From assembly GCF_018129405.1 (NCBI RefSeq), contig NZ_JAFCLP010000009.1, positions 1 through 64,000 of the forward strand: 64,000 nucleotides of DNA, read 5' to 3'. The position numbers were made by a program, and so were the translations under genes. This stretch comes from Bradyrhizobium iriomotense (GTDB lineage: Bacteria; Pseudomonadota; Alphaproteobacteria; Rhizobiales; Xanthobacteraceae). This document shows positions 32,476 to 40,053 of this stretch, one piece after another; position 1 is the first letter of the stretch, and each line of letters opens with the position of its first letter. The notes below the pieces were generated by a model. The model searched no databases, had not been told where the DNA came from, and saw nothing but the letters and a program-made list of their open reading frames with translations.

Positions 32476-33096
32476 ATGAAGAGGCTCGTTGTGGGCGCGG
32501 CCGCGCTGGTTGCCGGCTGGACAGCTTCGGCAGAGGCCGCCGACATGAATTATGGAGGGCGTGCGCCCTACACCGTCAACCAGCCGCTCAATGCGTATAG
32601 CTGGGCGGGCCCCTATCTCGGCGGCAACATCGGCTACGAATGGGGCTCGGTCGACAACAACCCCTCGAAGCCGTCCGGCTTCGTCGGCGGCATCCAGGCC
32701 GGCTACAATTTCCAGAACGGCCCGTGGGTGTTCGGCGTCGAGGGCGACATCCAGGCCGCGGGCGCCGACGACACCTTCGCGCCGTGGAAGTTCTCCAACC
32801 CGTGGTTCGGCACGCTGCGCGGCCGCGCCGGTTACGCCTTCAGCAACGTGCTGTTCTACGGCACCGCCGGCCTCGCCTTCGGCGAGCTGCGCGCGCAGAC
32901 CTTCGGCTGGACGGAGTCGCACACCACCGCCGGCTGGACCATCGGTGCCGGCGCGGAAGTGGGCCTCGCTCCGAATTGGAGCGCCAAGCTCGAATATCTC
33001 TACATCGATCTGTCGACGAGCCAGTTCGCAATTACCGGCGTGTCGAACGGCTATAGCGCCAGCGTTGTGCGCGCAGGCGTGAACTATCACTTCTGA
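32476..33096 (+). CDS. Outer-membrane beta-barrel protein (porin family, OmpA-like/Omp25-31 type)
   Basis: 206 residues from ATG 32476; GTG 32473 is an in-frame alternative. The signal peptide MKRLVVGAAALVAGWTASAEA is cleaved before ADMN. Strand-turn repeats follow: SWAGPYLGGNIGYEWGSVDN, FVGGIQAGYNFQNGPWVFGV, WFGTLRGRAGYAFSNVLFYG, TTAGWTIGAGAEVGLAPNWS and AKLEYLYIDL. The chain ends VRAGVNYHF with the terminal Phe recognised by BamA. This is an eight-stranded barrel of the rhizobial Omp25/31 sort, a structural envelope protein. A strong terminator follows, so it stands alone. Confidence 0.9.
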   Translation: MKRLVVGAAALVAGWTASAEAADMNYGGRAPYTVNQPLNAYSWAGPYLGGNIGYEWGSVDNNPSKPSGFVGGIQAGYNFQNGPWVFGVEGDIQAAGADDTFAPWKFSNPWFGTLRGRAGYAFSNVLFYGTAGLAFGELRAQTFGWTESHTTAGWTIGAGAEVGLAPNWSAKLEYLYIDLSTSQFAITGVSNGYSASVVRAGVNYHF

Positions 33097-33127
33097 TAGC
33101 TGAACAAGAAAATACCGGACCACAGCC

Positions 33128-33156
33128 TCCCGGCCGCTCGCGGCCGGGATTTTTTT
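33128..33156 (+). terminator. Intrinsic terminator after the outer-membrane protein gene
   Basis: TCCCGGCCG (33128-33136) pairs with CGGCCGGGA (33141-33149) around CTCG. Seven T follow. It sits between the converging outer-membrane protein and cspA genes. Confidence 0.92.
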
Positions 33157-33165
33157 CAGGGCACG

Positions 33166-33381
33166 CTAGGAAAGGATGACCAGGTTCACCGCCTTCGGTC
33201 CCTTTCCCTTCTTGTCCGGTTCGACTTCGAAAGTAATACGCTGTCCTTCGGCAAGGTCTTTCAGTCCCGCACGCTCTACAGCCGTAATATGAACGAAGAC
33301 ATCGCGACCGCCGTCATCAGGCTTGATGAAGCCGTAGCCGCGCTCGCCGTTGAAGAACTTGACTGTTCCCGTCATGGCCAT
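33166..33381 (-). CDS. Cold-shock protein, CspA family
   Basis: 71 residues from ATG 33381 (GGGAG nine bases upstream). One OB-fold cold-shock domain: TGTVKFFNGERGYGFIKPDD includes RNP1 and DVFVHITAVE holds RNP2. The end is KKGKGPKAVNLVIL. It binds single-stranded RNA and DNA and acts as an RNA chaperone. The open frame runs 35 codons further upstream, but this part is not cold-shock domain and is probably the 5' untranslated leader. The 251 bases between cspA and rlmJ hold no gene I recognise and would include that leader. Confidence 0.93.
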   Translation of the reverse strand: MAMTGTVKFFNGERGYGFIKPDDGGRDVFVHITAVERAGLKDLAEGQRITFEVEPDKKGKGPKAVNLVILS

Positions 33382-33632
33382 CGGGAAACTCCCCCTCATT
33401 GCTCCTCCGTCGCGACGCAGACGCACGTCACGACATGACCGGGCATTACGGAGCCCGGGAGCTGGCCATCCTTGGTCGGACCTCATCGATCCGGCGGGAT
33501 CTTTCTTAGGCCTTCACTCCGCCGCAACCATTCGCGGAAGCGGAACGTAAAGCCAGTCACGGAAACAGCATAATACGGTTCTTTGCGGATTGACTACCGC
33601 TACTGCATATTTTTCCCAAGAATGCCGGAGTG

Positions 33633-34493
33633 TTACGGCTTCGGCACCTCTAATCGGAATCTGGCAGCGCCGCCCTGGCCAAGCGGCATTTCCAGCTCGG
33701 GCAGGATCGTCTTGAGCTCGCCGTGCAGCGTGTAGGGCGGATTGACGATCAAGAGCCCGGTGGAGGTGAGGGGTGCGCCGTCGAGCTGCGGTGCGGCGCT
33801 GAATTCGAGACGCAGGCATTTGCCCGGTGGTTTTGCTGCGGCTGCGAGCCGCGCCACGAGCTGTGCCAGCGTATCGGTGGCGCGGCGGTTCTTGGCGGGA
33901 TACCAGATTACATAGATACCGGTCGGCCATTTCGTGAAGGCTGTCGAGAAGGCTTCGCCCAGCCGTTCGAACTCGTCCTTTGCCTCGAACGGCGGATCGA
34001 TCAGCACGAGACCACGGCGCTCTTTCGGCGGCACGAAGGCCGGCAACGCCACCCAGCCGTCGAGATCGACCACGCGGGCCTGCTCGTCGCGGCGCAGCAC
34101 GTCGATCAGCGCCTTGCGCGCCTTCGGCTCGAGCTCGCAGGCGACGAGGCGGTCCTGCGGCCGCAGCAGTCCGCGCGCGATCAGCGGCGAGCCCGGATAA
34201 GCCTTGAGCTCGCCCTTCGGATTGAAGGCGCGGACGATATCGAGATAGGGCTTGGTCAGTGCGATGGTCTCGTTCGACAGGCGCGCCTGCATCAGCCGCG
34301 CGATGCCGGTGAGCCACTCGCCGCCGCGGCGCGCTTCGTCACTTTCGAGATCGTAGAGGCCGGCTCCGGCATGGGTGTCGATGACGCGGAACGCCGCCGG
34401 CTTGTCCTGCAGATAAGTGATGATGCGCGCCAGCACGATGTGCTTGATGACATCGGCGAAGTTGCCGGCGTGGAAGGCGTGGCGGTAGTTCAT
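33633..34493 (-). CDS. rlmJ: 23S rRNA (adenine(2030)-N(6))-methyltransferase
   Basis: 286 residues from ATG 34493 (MNYRHAFHAGNFADVIKH, the hallmark N-terminus of RlmJ). The insertion ALDTHAGAGLYDL-like region reads VIDTHAGAGLYDLES. The catalytic DPPF motif is in VLIDPPFEAKDEF. It methylates A2030 of 23S rRNA before ribosome assembly is complete. An in-frame codon at 34517 would add eight residues with no family support. It is alone between cspA and the RNase T2 gene. Confidence 0.93.
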   Translation of the reverse strand: MNYRHAFHAGNFADVIKHIVLARIITYLQDKPAAFRVIDTHAGAGLYDLESDEARRGGEWLTGIARLMQARLSNETIALTKPYLDIVRAFNPKGELKAYPGSPLIARGLLRPQDRLVACELEPKARKALIDVLRRDEQARVVDLDGWVALPAFVPPKERRGLVLIDPPFEAKDEFERLGEAFSTAFTKWPTGIYVIWYPAKNRRATDTLAQLVARLAAAAKPPGKCLRLEFSAAPQLDGAPLTSTGLLIVNPPYTLHGELKTILPELEMPLGQGGAARFRLEVPKP

Positions 34494-34601
34494 GAGAAGA
34501 GCACTACGCCACGTCACCGCTCGAGCAAAGAGGCACGATACGTGTCCCGGACGCGGTGCAGCGCGTAACGCTGCGCCGCTGAGCCGGGACCCAGAGTGTG
34601 G

Positions 34602-35294
34602 CTACCCACCCCTGATCGGCGGCATCGTCACCTGGTCGCGGCGGCAGGCGCGGCGGTCGATCTCGTCGCAGGCGCGGAATTGCAGGTCCTTGCTGAGGCA
34701 GATGCGGACCTCGGACAGTCGCGTCCGGTTGCAGGTGACCGAGACGGCAGCGCTGCTGAGACCCGGATTGGCCTTGATGAAGGCCTCCTCGACGTCACCG
34801 GGCGCTACGGTCTTGGCCTGCGACAGATCGAGATACTCGGCCGGGATCTTGATCGCGGCGCGCGCTTTGCGGATCGTCTCGAAATAGCTGCGGTCGGCGA
34901 GACCCGAGCAGGTGCCGTGCTTGTCCCATTCGTTGAAGATCAGGCCCGGCGCCGGCATCAGGTCGAGCATCGAGGAGACGATGCTGCGGTTCAGTCGCGG
35001 CGCCGGCCGCTGGCAGTATTCCGGAAAGCCGTTCTCATATTGCGGCCACAGCCCGTGCACCACGAAGGCGTAGGGCCGGCCGCTGCACTGCATCTGGGAG
35101 CGGCCGCCACGCTCGGCCGCCTCCTCGCAGAACGAGGGCGACCATGACAGCGACAGCACATAGAAATCGAATTCGCCCGGCGTGTTCTGGCGCTTGTCCT
35201 GCGCCTTCGCGCCGCCGGCGAGCGATGCCAGGCTGGCGGCAAGGGTGAGTGAGATCACAAGACGGGAGAACGAACGCAATCTGGAATGAAACAT
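34602..35294 (-). CDS. Secreted ribonuclease T2
   Basis: 230 residues from ATG 35294 (GAGGGG upstream). A signal peptide (LVISLTLAASLASLAGGAKA) precedes both conserved active-site segments: FVVHGLWPQ (CAS I) and NEWDKHGTC (CAS II), with the two catalytic histidines and the Glu/Lys. Cys residues in FCEEAAE, MQCSG, YCQRP, GTCSG, VTCNR, ICLSK and FRACDE would form disulfides. RNase T2 cleaves RNA without base preference through 2',3'-cyclic phosphates, most likely in the periplasm, to scavenge phosphate. It stands alone but borders three other small secreted proteins. Confidence 0.93.
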   Translation of the reverse strand: MFHSRLRSFSRLVISLTLAASLASLAGGAKAQDKRQNTPGEFDFYVLSLSWSPSFCEEAAERGGRSQMQCSGRPYAFVVHGLWPQYENGFPEYCQRPAPRLNRSIVSSMLDLMPAPGLIFNEWDKHGTCSGLADRSYFETIRKARAAIKIPAEYLDLSQAKTVAPGDVEEAFIKANPGLSSAAVSVTCNRTRLSEVRICLSKDLQFRACDEIDRRACRRDQVTMPPIRGG

Positions 35295-35414
35295 GGCGAC
35301 GCCCCTCAACTAGACTGTGCAAGCGAGCCTAGCAGGCGATGAGAACATTTCAAGAACAAATTTCGAGCGCTGACCGTTCGGCCGCTTGATCGGACCGAAT
35401 CAGGGCTTCCGAAT

Positions 35415-35876
35415 TTATTGCCTCGCGGCGCGGCAGGCCGGGTTGTAGGCCCAGTTGCGATCGAGCCCGACCACGCACCATTCGACACCATTGCCGTAGC
35501 CGGCGAAGCCGCCATCCTCGATGATCGAGAAATGCACTTTGCGCGCCTTGCCGTCGGTGAGCATGGCCTCGCCGGTGCAATAGCGGCGCGGGATGTTGTC
35601 GGACTGCCAGGGCCGGAACGCGACCTCGCGAACGGCCGAGAAGCCCGTGATCTTCAACGAGGAATTCCAGAACGAGCTTTCCTTCTCCCAGAACTGGGTA
35701 GCGATCGTCGGCAGCGCCTTGTCGCAATCGGTAACGGCGCCGTCATAGCGCGGTCCGCTCAGCCAGAAGTTCAGCTCCAGCGGATTGGCGGCCCGGGCCT
35801 CGCTGAGCGACAGCGCCCCGAACATGAGGCCGAACACGGCGGCGAAGCGGAGCGATTTCAGGGAAGGGGCGCGCAT
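35415..35876 (-). CDS. Secreted hypothetical protein, about 150 residues
   Basis: 153 residues from ATG 35876. The signal peptide (LKSLRFAAVFGLMFGALSLS) is cleaved near ARAANP. The mature part begins LELNFWLSGPRYDGAVTDCD and contains four Cys (TDCDKA, RYCTGE, EWCVVG, NPACRAA) that could form two disulfides. VHFSIIEDGGFAGYGNGVEW lies near the end. I do not recognise a domain. Its length, secretion and cysteine pattern suggest a periplasmic protein. The gene is alone, and AGGGGCG before the start is a fair ribosome-binding site. Confidence 0.75.
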   Translation of the reverse strand: MRAPSLKSLRFAAVFGLMFGALSLSEARAANPLELNFWLSGPRYDGAVTDCDKALPTIATQFWEKESSFWNSSLKITGFSAVREVAFRPWQSDNIPRRYCTGEAMLTDGKARKVHFSIIEDGGFAGYGNGVEWCVVGLDRNWAYNPACRAARQ

Positions 35877-36058
35877 GGGCAATCCGGACAGCTGGGTCTT
35901 GCGAAGGTCGGACGGTGCCGCGAAGGCCGGAAGAGGTCAAGTGCAGCGCGGCAACACTTCGCCAGGAGTTGACCAGAACGTCGCACCCGGCAGGCCTCGG
36001 TTCTTTTCACTTCGGTCCCGGCACCGTAAACTGGCGCCAACCAATTGGAGTGACGGGA

Positions 36059-36352
36059 ATGCGAATCATTGCGGCCGCGGGCCTTCTTGCCCTGGGTATG
36101 ATGGCGAGCCAGTCGGCGCGCGCCGATATCCTTCCAGTGCCTCCGTTCAAGGGCAACGACACCGGCGGAATCATCGCCTATTCGATGGCGACCCAGGTCG
36201 ATGCGCGGCAGGTTGCGGTCGATCATTGCGCGCGCTACGGCAAGGTCGTCAAATTCCTGGGCGTGCAGGCCTATGAGGGGGGATACATCTCGTTCTCCTG
36301 CCGCTGGGTGCCCTATGGCGCCGCCGACCGGCCGATCCGCACGCTCTACTGA
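36059..36352 (+). CDS. Small secreted hypothetical protein
   Basis: 97 residues from ATG 36059. The signal peptide (MRIIAAAGLLALGMMASQSA) is cleaved at ARAD. The mature part, ILPVPPFKGNDTGGIIAYSM, then ARQVAVDHCARYGKVVKFLG and GYISFSCRWVPYG, has two cysteines that could pair. No domain is recognised, but the QVAxxHCARYGK phrase is common in small periplasmic alphaproteobacterial proteins. The frame is open upstream to 35915, but that lacks a start of quality. It runs in the same direction as the DUF3617 gene 44 bases downstream, perhaps as an operon. Confidence 0.75.
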   Translation: MRIIAAAGLLALGMMASQSARADILPVPPFKGNDTGGIIAYSMATQVDARQVAVDHCARYGKVVKFLGVQAYEGGYISFSCRWVPYGAADRPIRTLY

Positions 36353-36396
36353 GGCGTTGTCGTAACGTCGCAATCTGTTAGCCGGGAGCTTCCCTC

Positions 36397-36927
36397 ATGA
36401 CGCGCAAACTCGCTTTGCTCGGGTCGGTCCTTTGCGTTGTGTTGTCGGCAGCCGGCGCCTCCGCCGACGACCTGCCGGTGCGCAAGGCCGGTCTCTGGGA
36501 AATGAAGCTGGTCGCGAGCGGCTCACCCGTGCCCGAGATGACCATGCAGCACTGCACCGACGAGACCGTCGACAAGGAGATGAGCAACAACATCTCGCCG
36601 ATGGCCAAGCAGGTCTGCGCCAAGCAGGAGATCAAGAAGACCGCGACCGGCTATGTCAGCGATTCCGAGTGCAGCGTCGCCGGCGTCAGCACGACCTCGC
36701 ATGCCGAGATCACCGGCGACTTCAATTCGGCCTACACCGTGAAGACCTCCTCGCATGCGCAAGGCGGCGTCGCCGGCGCTGCGGGGCGCGATACCACCAT
36801 GACGCTGCAAGCCAAATGGTTGGGCGCCTGCAAGCCGGACCAGAAGCCTGGCGACATCGTCATGCCCGGCGGCTTCAAGATGAACGTGCGCGACATGGAC
36901 AAGCTGAAGAGCCTGCTGCCGAAGTAG
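36397..36927 (+). CDS. DUF3617 family periplasmic protein
   Basis: 176 residues. The signal peptide (LALLGSVLCVVLSAAGASA) is cleaved before DDLPV. KAGLWEMKLVASGSPVPEMT, QHCTDETVDKEM, CAKQEIKKTATGYVSDSECS and AKWLGACKPDQKPGD match the DUF3617 pattern of paired cysteines and a beta-rich core. The function of the family is unknown; members are small periplasmic proteins. ATG 36397 is preceded by a weak GGGAG. A dispersed palindrome follows at 36947, so transcription from here probably stops before the converging histidine kinase gene. Confidence 0.82.
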   Translation: MTRKLALLGSVLCVVLSAAGASADDLPVRKAGLWEMKLVASGSPVPEMTMQHCTDETVDKEMSNNISPMAKQVCAKQEIKKTATGYVSDSECSVAGVSTTSHAEITGDFNSAYTVKTSSHAQGGVAGAAGRDTTMTLQAKWLGACKPDQKPGDIVMPGGFKMNVRDMDKLKSLLPK

Positions 36928-36946
36928 GTGAGATGGTCGTGAGACC

Positions 36947-37030
36947 GTAGCCCGGATGCAGCGAAGCGAAATCCGGGGGGCGCGTCACGAGAGGCCGGTC
37001 CCGGATTACGCTGCGCTGCATCCGGGCTAC
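36947..37030. repeat. Dispersed palindrome (GTAGCCCGGATGCAGCG family)
   Basis: GTAGCCCGGATGCAGCGAAG at the left is matched by GCGCTGCATCCGGGCTAC at the right. GAAATCCGGG and CCCGGATTACG form the inner arm. It separates the DUF3617 gene from the converging histidine kinase gene. I see no second full copy in this window. Confidence 0.75.
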
Positions 37031-37039
37031 GTCATCAGC

Positions 37040-38425
37040 CTACACCGGTATCCGCACGCTCGCGCGCAATCCCCCCATCGGGCTGTCGCCCAGCGTGATG
37101 TCGCCGCCATGCGAGCGGGCGATGTCGCGGGCGATGGCGAGGCCAAGGCCGGTGCCGCCTTCGTCCTGGTTGCGGGCGTTGTCGAGCCGCAGGAACGGCT
37201 TGAACACCTCTTCGCGCAAATGCGCTGGGATACCGGGGCCGTCGTCGTCGACCGTGATGGTCAAATAACGGTGATCGCGCTGGCCGGTGATGGCGATGCT
37301 CTTGCCGTAGCGCGCCGCGTTGGTGACGAGGTTGGCGAGGCAGCGCTTGAACGAAGCCGGCTTCACCGTCACCACGGGCAGGCCGTTGAACGCCACAGTC
37401 GCGGTGTGACCGTGGCGTTCGGCATCGCTGCGCAGCTCCTCGAGCGCCTGCGCCATGTCGGTCGGCTGCGATTGCTCGCCGGAATCGCCGCGCGCGAACG
37501 CAAGGTAGTCCTCCAGCATCATCGACATCTCGTCGACATCCTTGCGCATGCCTTCGAGCTCGGGGCTGTCGCCGATCAGCGCCAGCTCGAGCTTGAAGCG
37601 GGTCAGGATGGTGCGCAGATCGTGGCTGACGCCGGCGAGCATCGCGGTGCGCTGCTCCATCGTGCGCTCGATGCGCGACTTCATTTCCAGGAAGGCGACC
37701 GCCGCGCGCCGCACCTCGCGCGCGCCGCGCGGGCGGAAGTTCGGCGCCTCGCGGCCCTTGCCGAAACTCTCGGCGGCATCGGCAAGCCGCAGGATCGGCT
37801 TGATCTGATTGCGCAGGAACAGCACCGCGACGATCAAGAGGATCGAGGACGTGCCGACCATCCAGAACAGGAAGATTTCCGAGTTCGAGGCATAGGCGGC
37901 GCTGCGCTGCGCGAACACGCGCATCACGGCATCGTCGAGCTGGATGCGGATCTCGACGAGGTTGGAGCGGCCGACCGTGTCGATCCAGAACGAGCGTCCG
38001 ATCTGGCGGCCGAGTTGCACCGACAGTGTCTGGTCGAGCAGCGAGAAGAACGGCTTTGGTCCCGGCGGCGGCATGTCGCCGGCGGGCAGGAAATCGACCA
38101 CCAACTGCAACCGCTGCCCGATGCTCTTGAGCTGCGCGCGGTCCTTGTCCTGCGGATAGCTCTTGTAGACGTCGATCAGCGCGGCGATGTCCTGCACCAC
38201 CGCAGCCGACAGTCGTCGTGTCACCGTGTTCCAGTGCCGCTCCATGAACACGAAGGCGACCACGGTCTGCAGAATAACCATCGGCACGATCATGATGAGG
38301 AGCGCGCGGGCATAGAGGCCGGTCGGCATCCAGCCCTTGAACGCGTTGCCCATCCAGCCATTGGCGGCCGAAACGCGGCCGGCGGCGCTCTTCAGAAGCG
38401 TCAGGCCGGTATCGATCGTGCTCAT
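37040..38425 (-). CDS. Membrane sensor histidine kinase, EnvZ/OmpR-partner type
   Basis: 461 residues. Two transmembrane helices (ALLIMIVPMVILQTVVAFVF near residue 45 and MVGTSSILLIVAVLFL near 190) enclose a periplasmic sensor loop. HAMP follows (NQIKPILRLADAAESFGKG), then the H-box GVSHDLRTILTRFKLEL with the phospho-His, the N-box LVTNAARYG and the G-boxes DDDGPGIP and GTGLGLAIA. The MSTIDTGLTLLKS N-terminus is cytoplasmic. The response regulator gene lies 18 bases upstream on the same strand, so the pair is a two-component system. The signal is unknown. Confidence 0.92.
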   Translation of the reverse strand: MSTIDTGLTLLKSAAGRVSAANGWMGNAFKGWMPTGLYARALLIMIVPMVILQTVVAFVFMERHWNTVTRRLSAAVVQDIAALIDVYKSYPQDKDRAQLKSIGQRLQLVVDFLPAGDMPPPGPKPFFSLLDQTLSVQLGRQIGRSFWIDTVGRSNLVEIRIQLDDAVMRVFAQRSAAYASNSEIFLFWMVGTSSILLIVAVLFLRNQIKPILRLADAAESFGKGREAPNFRPRGAREVRRAAVAFLEMKSRIERTMEQRTAMLAGVSHDLRTILTRFKLELALIGDSPELEGMRKDVDEMSMMLEDYLAFARGDSGEQSQPTDMAQALEELRSDAERHGHTATVAFNGLPVVTVKPASFKRCLANLVTNAARYGKSIAITGQRDHRYLTITVDDDGPGIPAHLREEVFKPFLRLDNARNQDEGGTGLGLAIARDIARSHGGDITLGDSPMGGLRASVRIPV

Positions 38426-38443
38426 CTAGCGCGCTTCACTGAT

Positions 38444-39175
38444 TTATGGCGAGGCCACCAGCCGGTAGCCGATGCCGCGCACGGCCTGGAGGAACAGCGG
38501 ATTGGCAGGATCGGTCTCGATCTTGCGCCGGAGGCGGTTGATCTGCACGTCGACGGCGCGCTCGTTGACGCTGCCATTGCCGGTCAGCGCACTGCGCGGC
38601 ACGGTCTCGCCCGGCGTCTCCGACAGGATCCGCAGCATCTCGCGCTCGCGGTCGGTGAGGTGGATGACCTCCTCGCCCTGACGCAATTCGCCGCGATCGA
38701 GATGGTAGACATAGGGACCGAACGCGATCTTCTCGACGGTCGTGACCTGCGGCGGCGGCGCGGCGCGCTTGAGGATATTGTTGATGCGCAGCGCCAGCTC
38801 ACGCGGCTCGAACGGCTTTGCGACGTAATCGTCGGCGCCGATCTGCAGCCCCTCGATGCGGGCTTCGGCCTCGTGGCGCGCCGTCAGCATCACGATCGGC
38901 ACCGAGGAGGAGGTCCGGATGAAGCGGGCAAGGTCGAAGCCGGTCTCGCCGGGCATCATGACGTCGAGGATCAAGAGGTCGAAATGCAGGCCCAGCAGTT
39001 TCGAGCGCGCATCGCCCGCGCTTGCCGCGGTGGTGACGCGATAGCCTTCGCTGGCGAGAAAGCGCGAGAGCAGGTCGCGGATGCGGCGGTCGTCGTCGAC
39101 CAGCAGCAGATGCGGGGCGTCGTCGGCGGGTTGCACCGGCGGACGGGCGAGCGTGGCTGCGAGCGGCACGGTCAC
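38444..39175 (-). CDS. OmpR-family response regulator, PetR-like
   Basis: 243 residues. The receiver domain has the acidic pair in LLLVDDDRRIRD, phospho-acceptor Asp in LLILDVMMPGETG, Thr in VMLTARHE and Lys in VAKPFEPREL. The C-terminal winged helix has LTDREREMLRIL, SVNERAVDVQINRLRRKIE and VRGIGYRL. It overlaps the stop of the MarR-type gene by four bases (ATGA). In Rhodobacter the MarR-type gene petP directly precedes the OmpR-type petR, and I infer that this is the orthologous pair. Confidence 0.9.
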   Translation of the reverse strand: MTVPLAATLARPPVQPADDAPHLLLVDDDRRIRDLLSRFLASEGYRVTTAASAGDARSKLLGLHFDLLILDVMMPGETGFDLARFIRTSSSVPIVMLTARHEAEARIEGLQIGADDYVAKPFEPRELALRINNILKRAAPPPQVTTVEKIAFGPYVYHLDRGELRQGEEVIHLTDREREMLRILSETPGETVPRSALTGNGSVNERAVDVQINRLRRKIETDPANPLFLQAVRGIGYRLVASP

Positions 39176-39714
39176 TCCTTCGAGTCTTGATTGACGGAGG
39201 CGAAGATCGTCTCGAGCACCTTGTCCGGATCGTCGCGGTCGATCATCGCGCGCAGGAAGCGCTTGACGGTCTCGGCGTCCTGCGGCGCCATCTCGGCGAG
39301 CGCCTTGGTGATCCGTGTGGTCTGGAGCCCGGCGAGCTTCTGCACCAGCGCCTCGCCCTTCGGCGTCGCGTAGAGCAGGCGCTGGCGGCGATCATTGTCG
39401 CCGGTCTTCTGAACGATGTAGCCCTCGTCCAGGAGCTGCTTGAGCACCCGGCCGAGCGACTGTTTTGTGATGCGCAGGACGTCGAGCAGGTCGGCGACCT
39501 TCAGCCCGGGATAGCGGTAGACGAAGTGCATGACGCGGTGATGGGCCCGGCCGAAGCCGAACGCCTCCAGCTCCTGGTCGGGATCGCCGACGAAATCGCG
39601 ATAGGCGAAGAACAGCAGCTCGATGATATCCCAGCGCAAATTGCCTCCGTCGCCCGCGGCCGGCTTGGTCCCGGCGGCATCTTGAGGGGGAGTCGCGAAA
39701 TTTATGTCAGGCAT
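39172..39714 (-). CDS. MarR-family transcriptional regulator, PetP-like
   Basis: 180 residues from ATG 39714 (MPDINFATPPQDAAG). The winged-helix core has GRAHHRVMHFVYRYPGLKVADL, LRITKQSLGRVLKQLLDEGY (recognition helix) and IVQKTGDNDRRQRLLYATPKG (wing). A short Ala/Pro-rich N-terminus precedes it. It is the first gene of the marR-regulator-kinase transcript, and it diverges from ilvE over 339 bases. Confidence 0.88.
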   Translation of the reverse strand: MPDINFATPPQDAAGTKPAAGDGGNLRWDIIELLFFAYRDFVGDPDQELEAFGFGRAHHRVMHFVYRYPGLKVADLLDVLRITKQSLGRVLKQLLDEGYIVQKTGDNDRRQRLLYATPKGEALVQKLAGLQTTRITKALAEMAPQDAETVKRFLRAMIDRDDPDKVLETIFASVNQDSKE

Positions 39715-40053
39715 ATTGACGTATCTTGGGTTCAATGTTACAAAACGATCGACCCGCACGAAATTTTAGATCGTTCTCGCGCGGGTGGCATCGTAGCAGG
39801 GCGGCCGGAGAGAGCCGGACAGGCGGCGACGGCCGAAGCAGATCTACCGTGCGATTGTCGAGCGGCATTTCGGCAAAACATACTGGACTTCCGCCTTCCG
39901 CAAAAGCATGTCCTCGGCGGCATGCTGGCCACGGAAACCGGCCGTAACAAGGCTGGCGGGGGGCCGGCCAGAAACCCAATCAAGCCAGCCGGGCCCGAAA
40001 CGGGCAGGCGGGCGCCAGAAACAGCGCCGCCACCGACAGCGGGAGGCAAGGAC
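39715..40053. promoter_or_regulatory. Divergent marR / ilvE control region
   Basis: AACGATC (39744-39750) faces GATCGTT (39769-39775) with 18 bases between, 30-60 bases before the marR start. It could be an autoregulatory MarR site. The remainder is GC-rich, with GGGAGGCAAGG serving as the ilvE ribosome-binding site. No gene is apparent. Confidence 0.4.

Noticed and set aside
36956-39190. A 744-codon open frame on the plus strand
   Set aside because: It runs exactly antisense to the histidine kinase and response regulator, is His/Arg/Gln-rich and lacks domains. GC-rich genes give such shadows.
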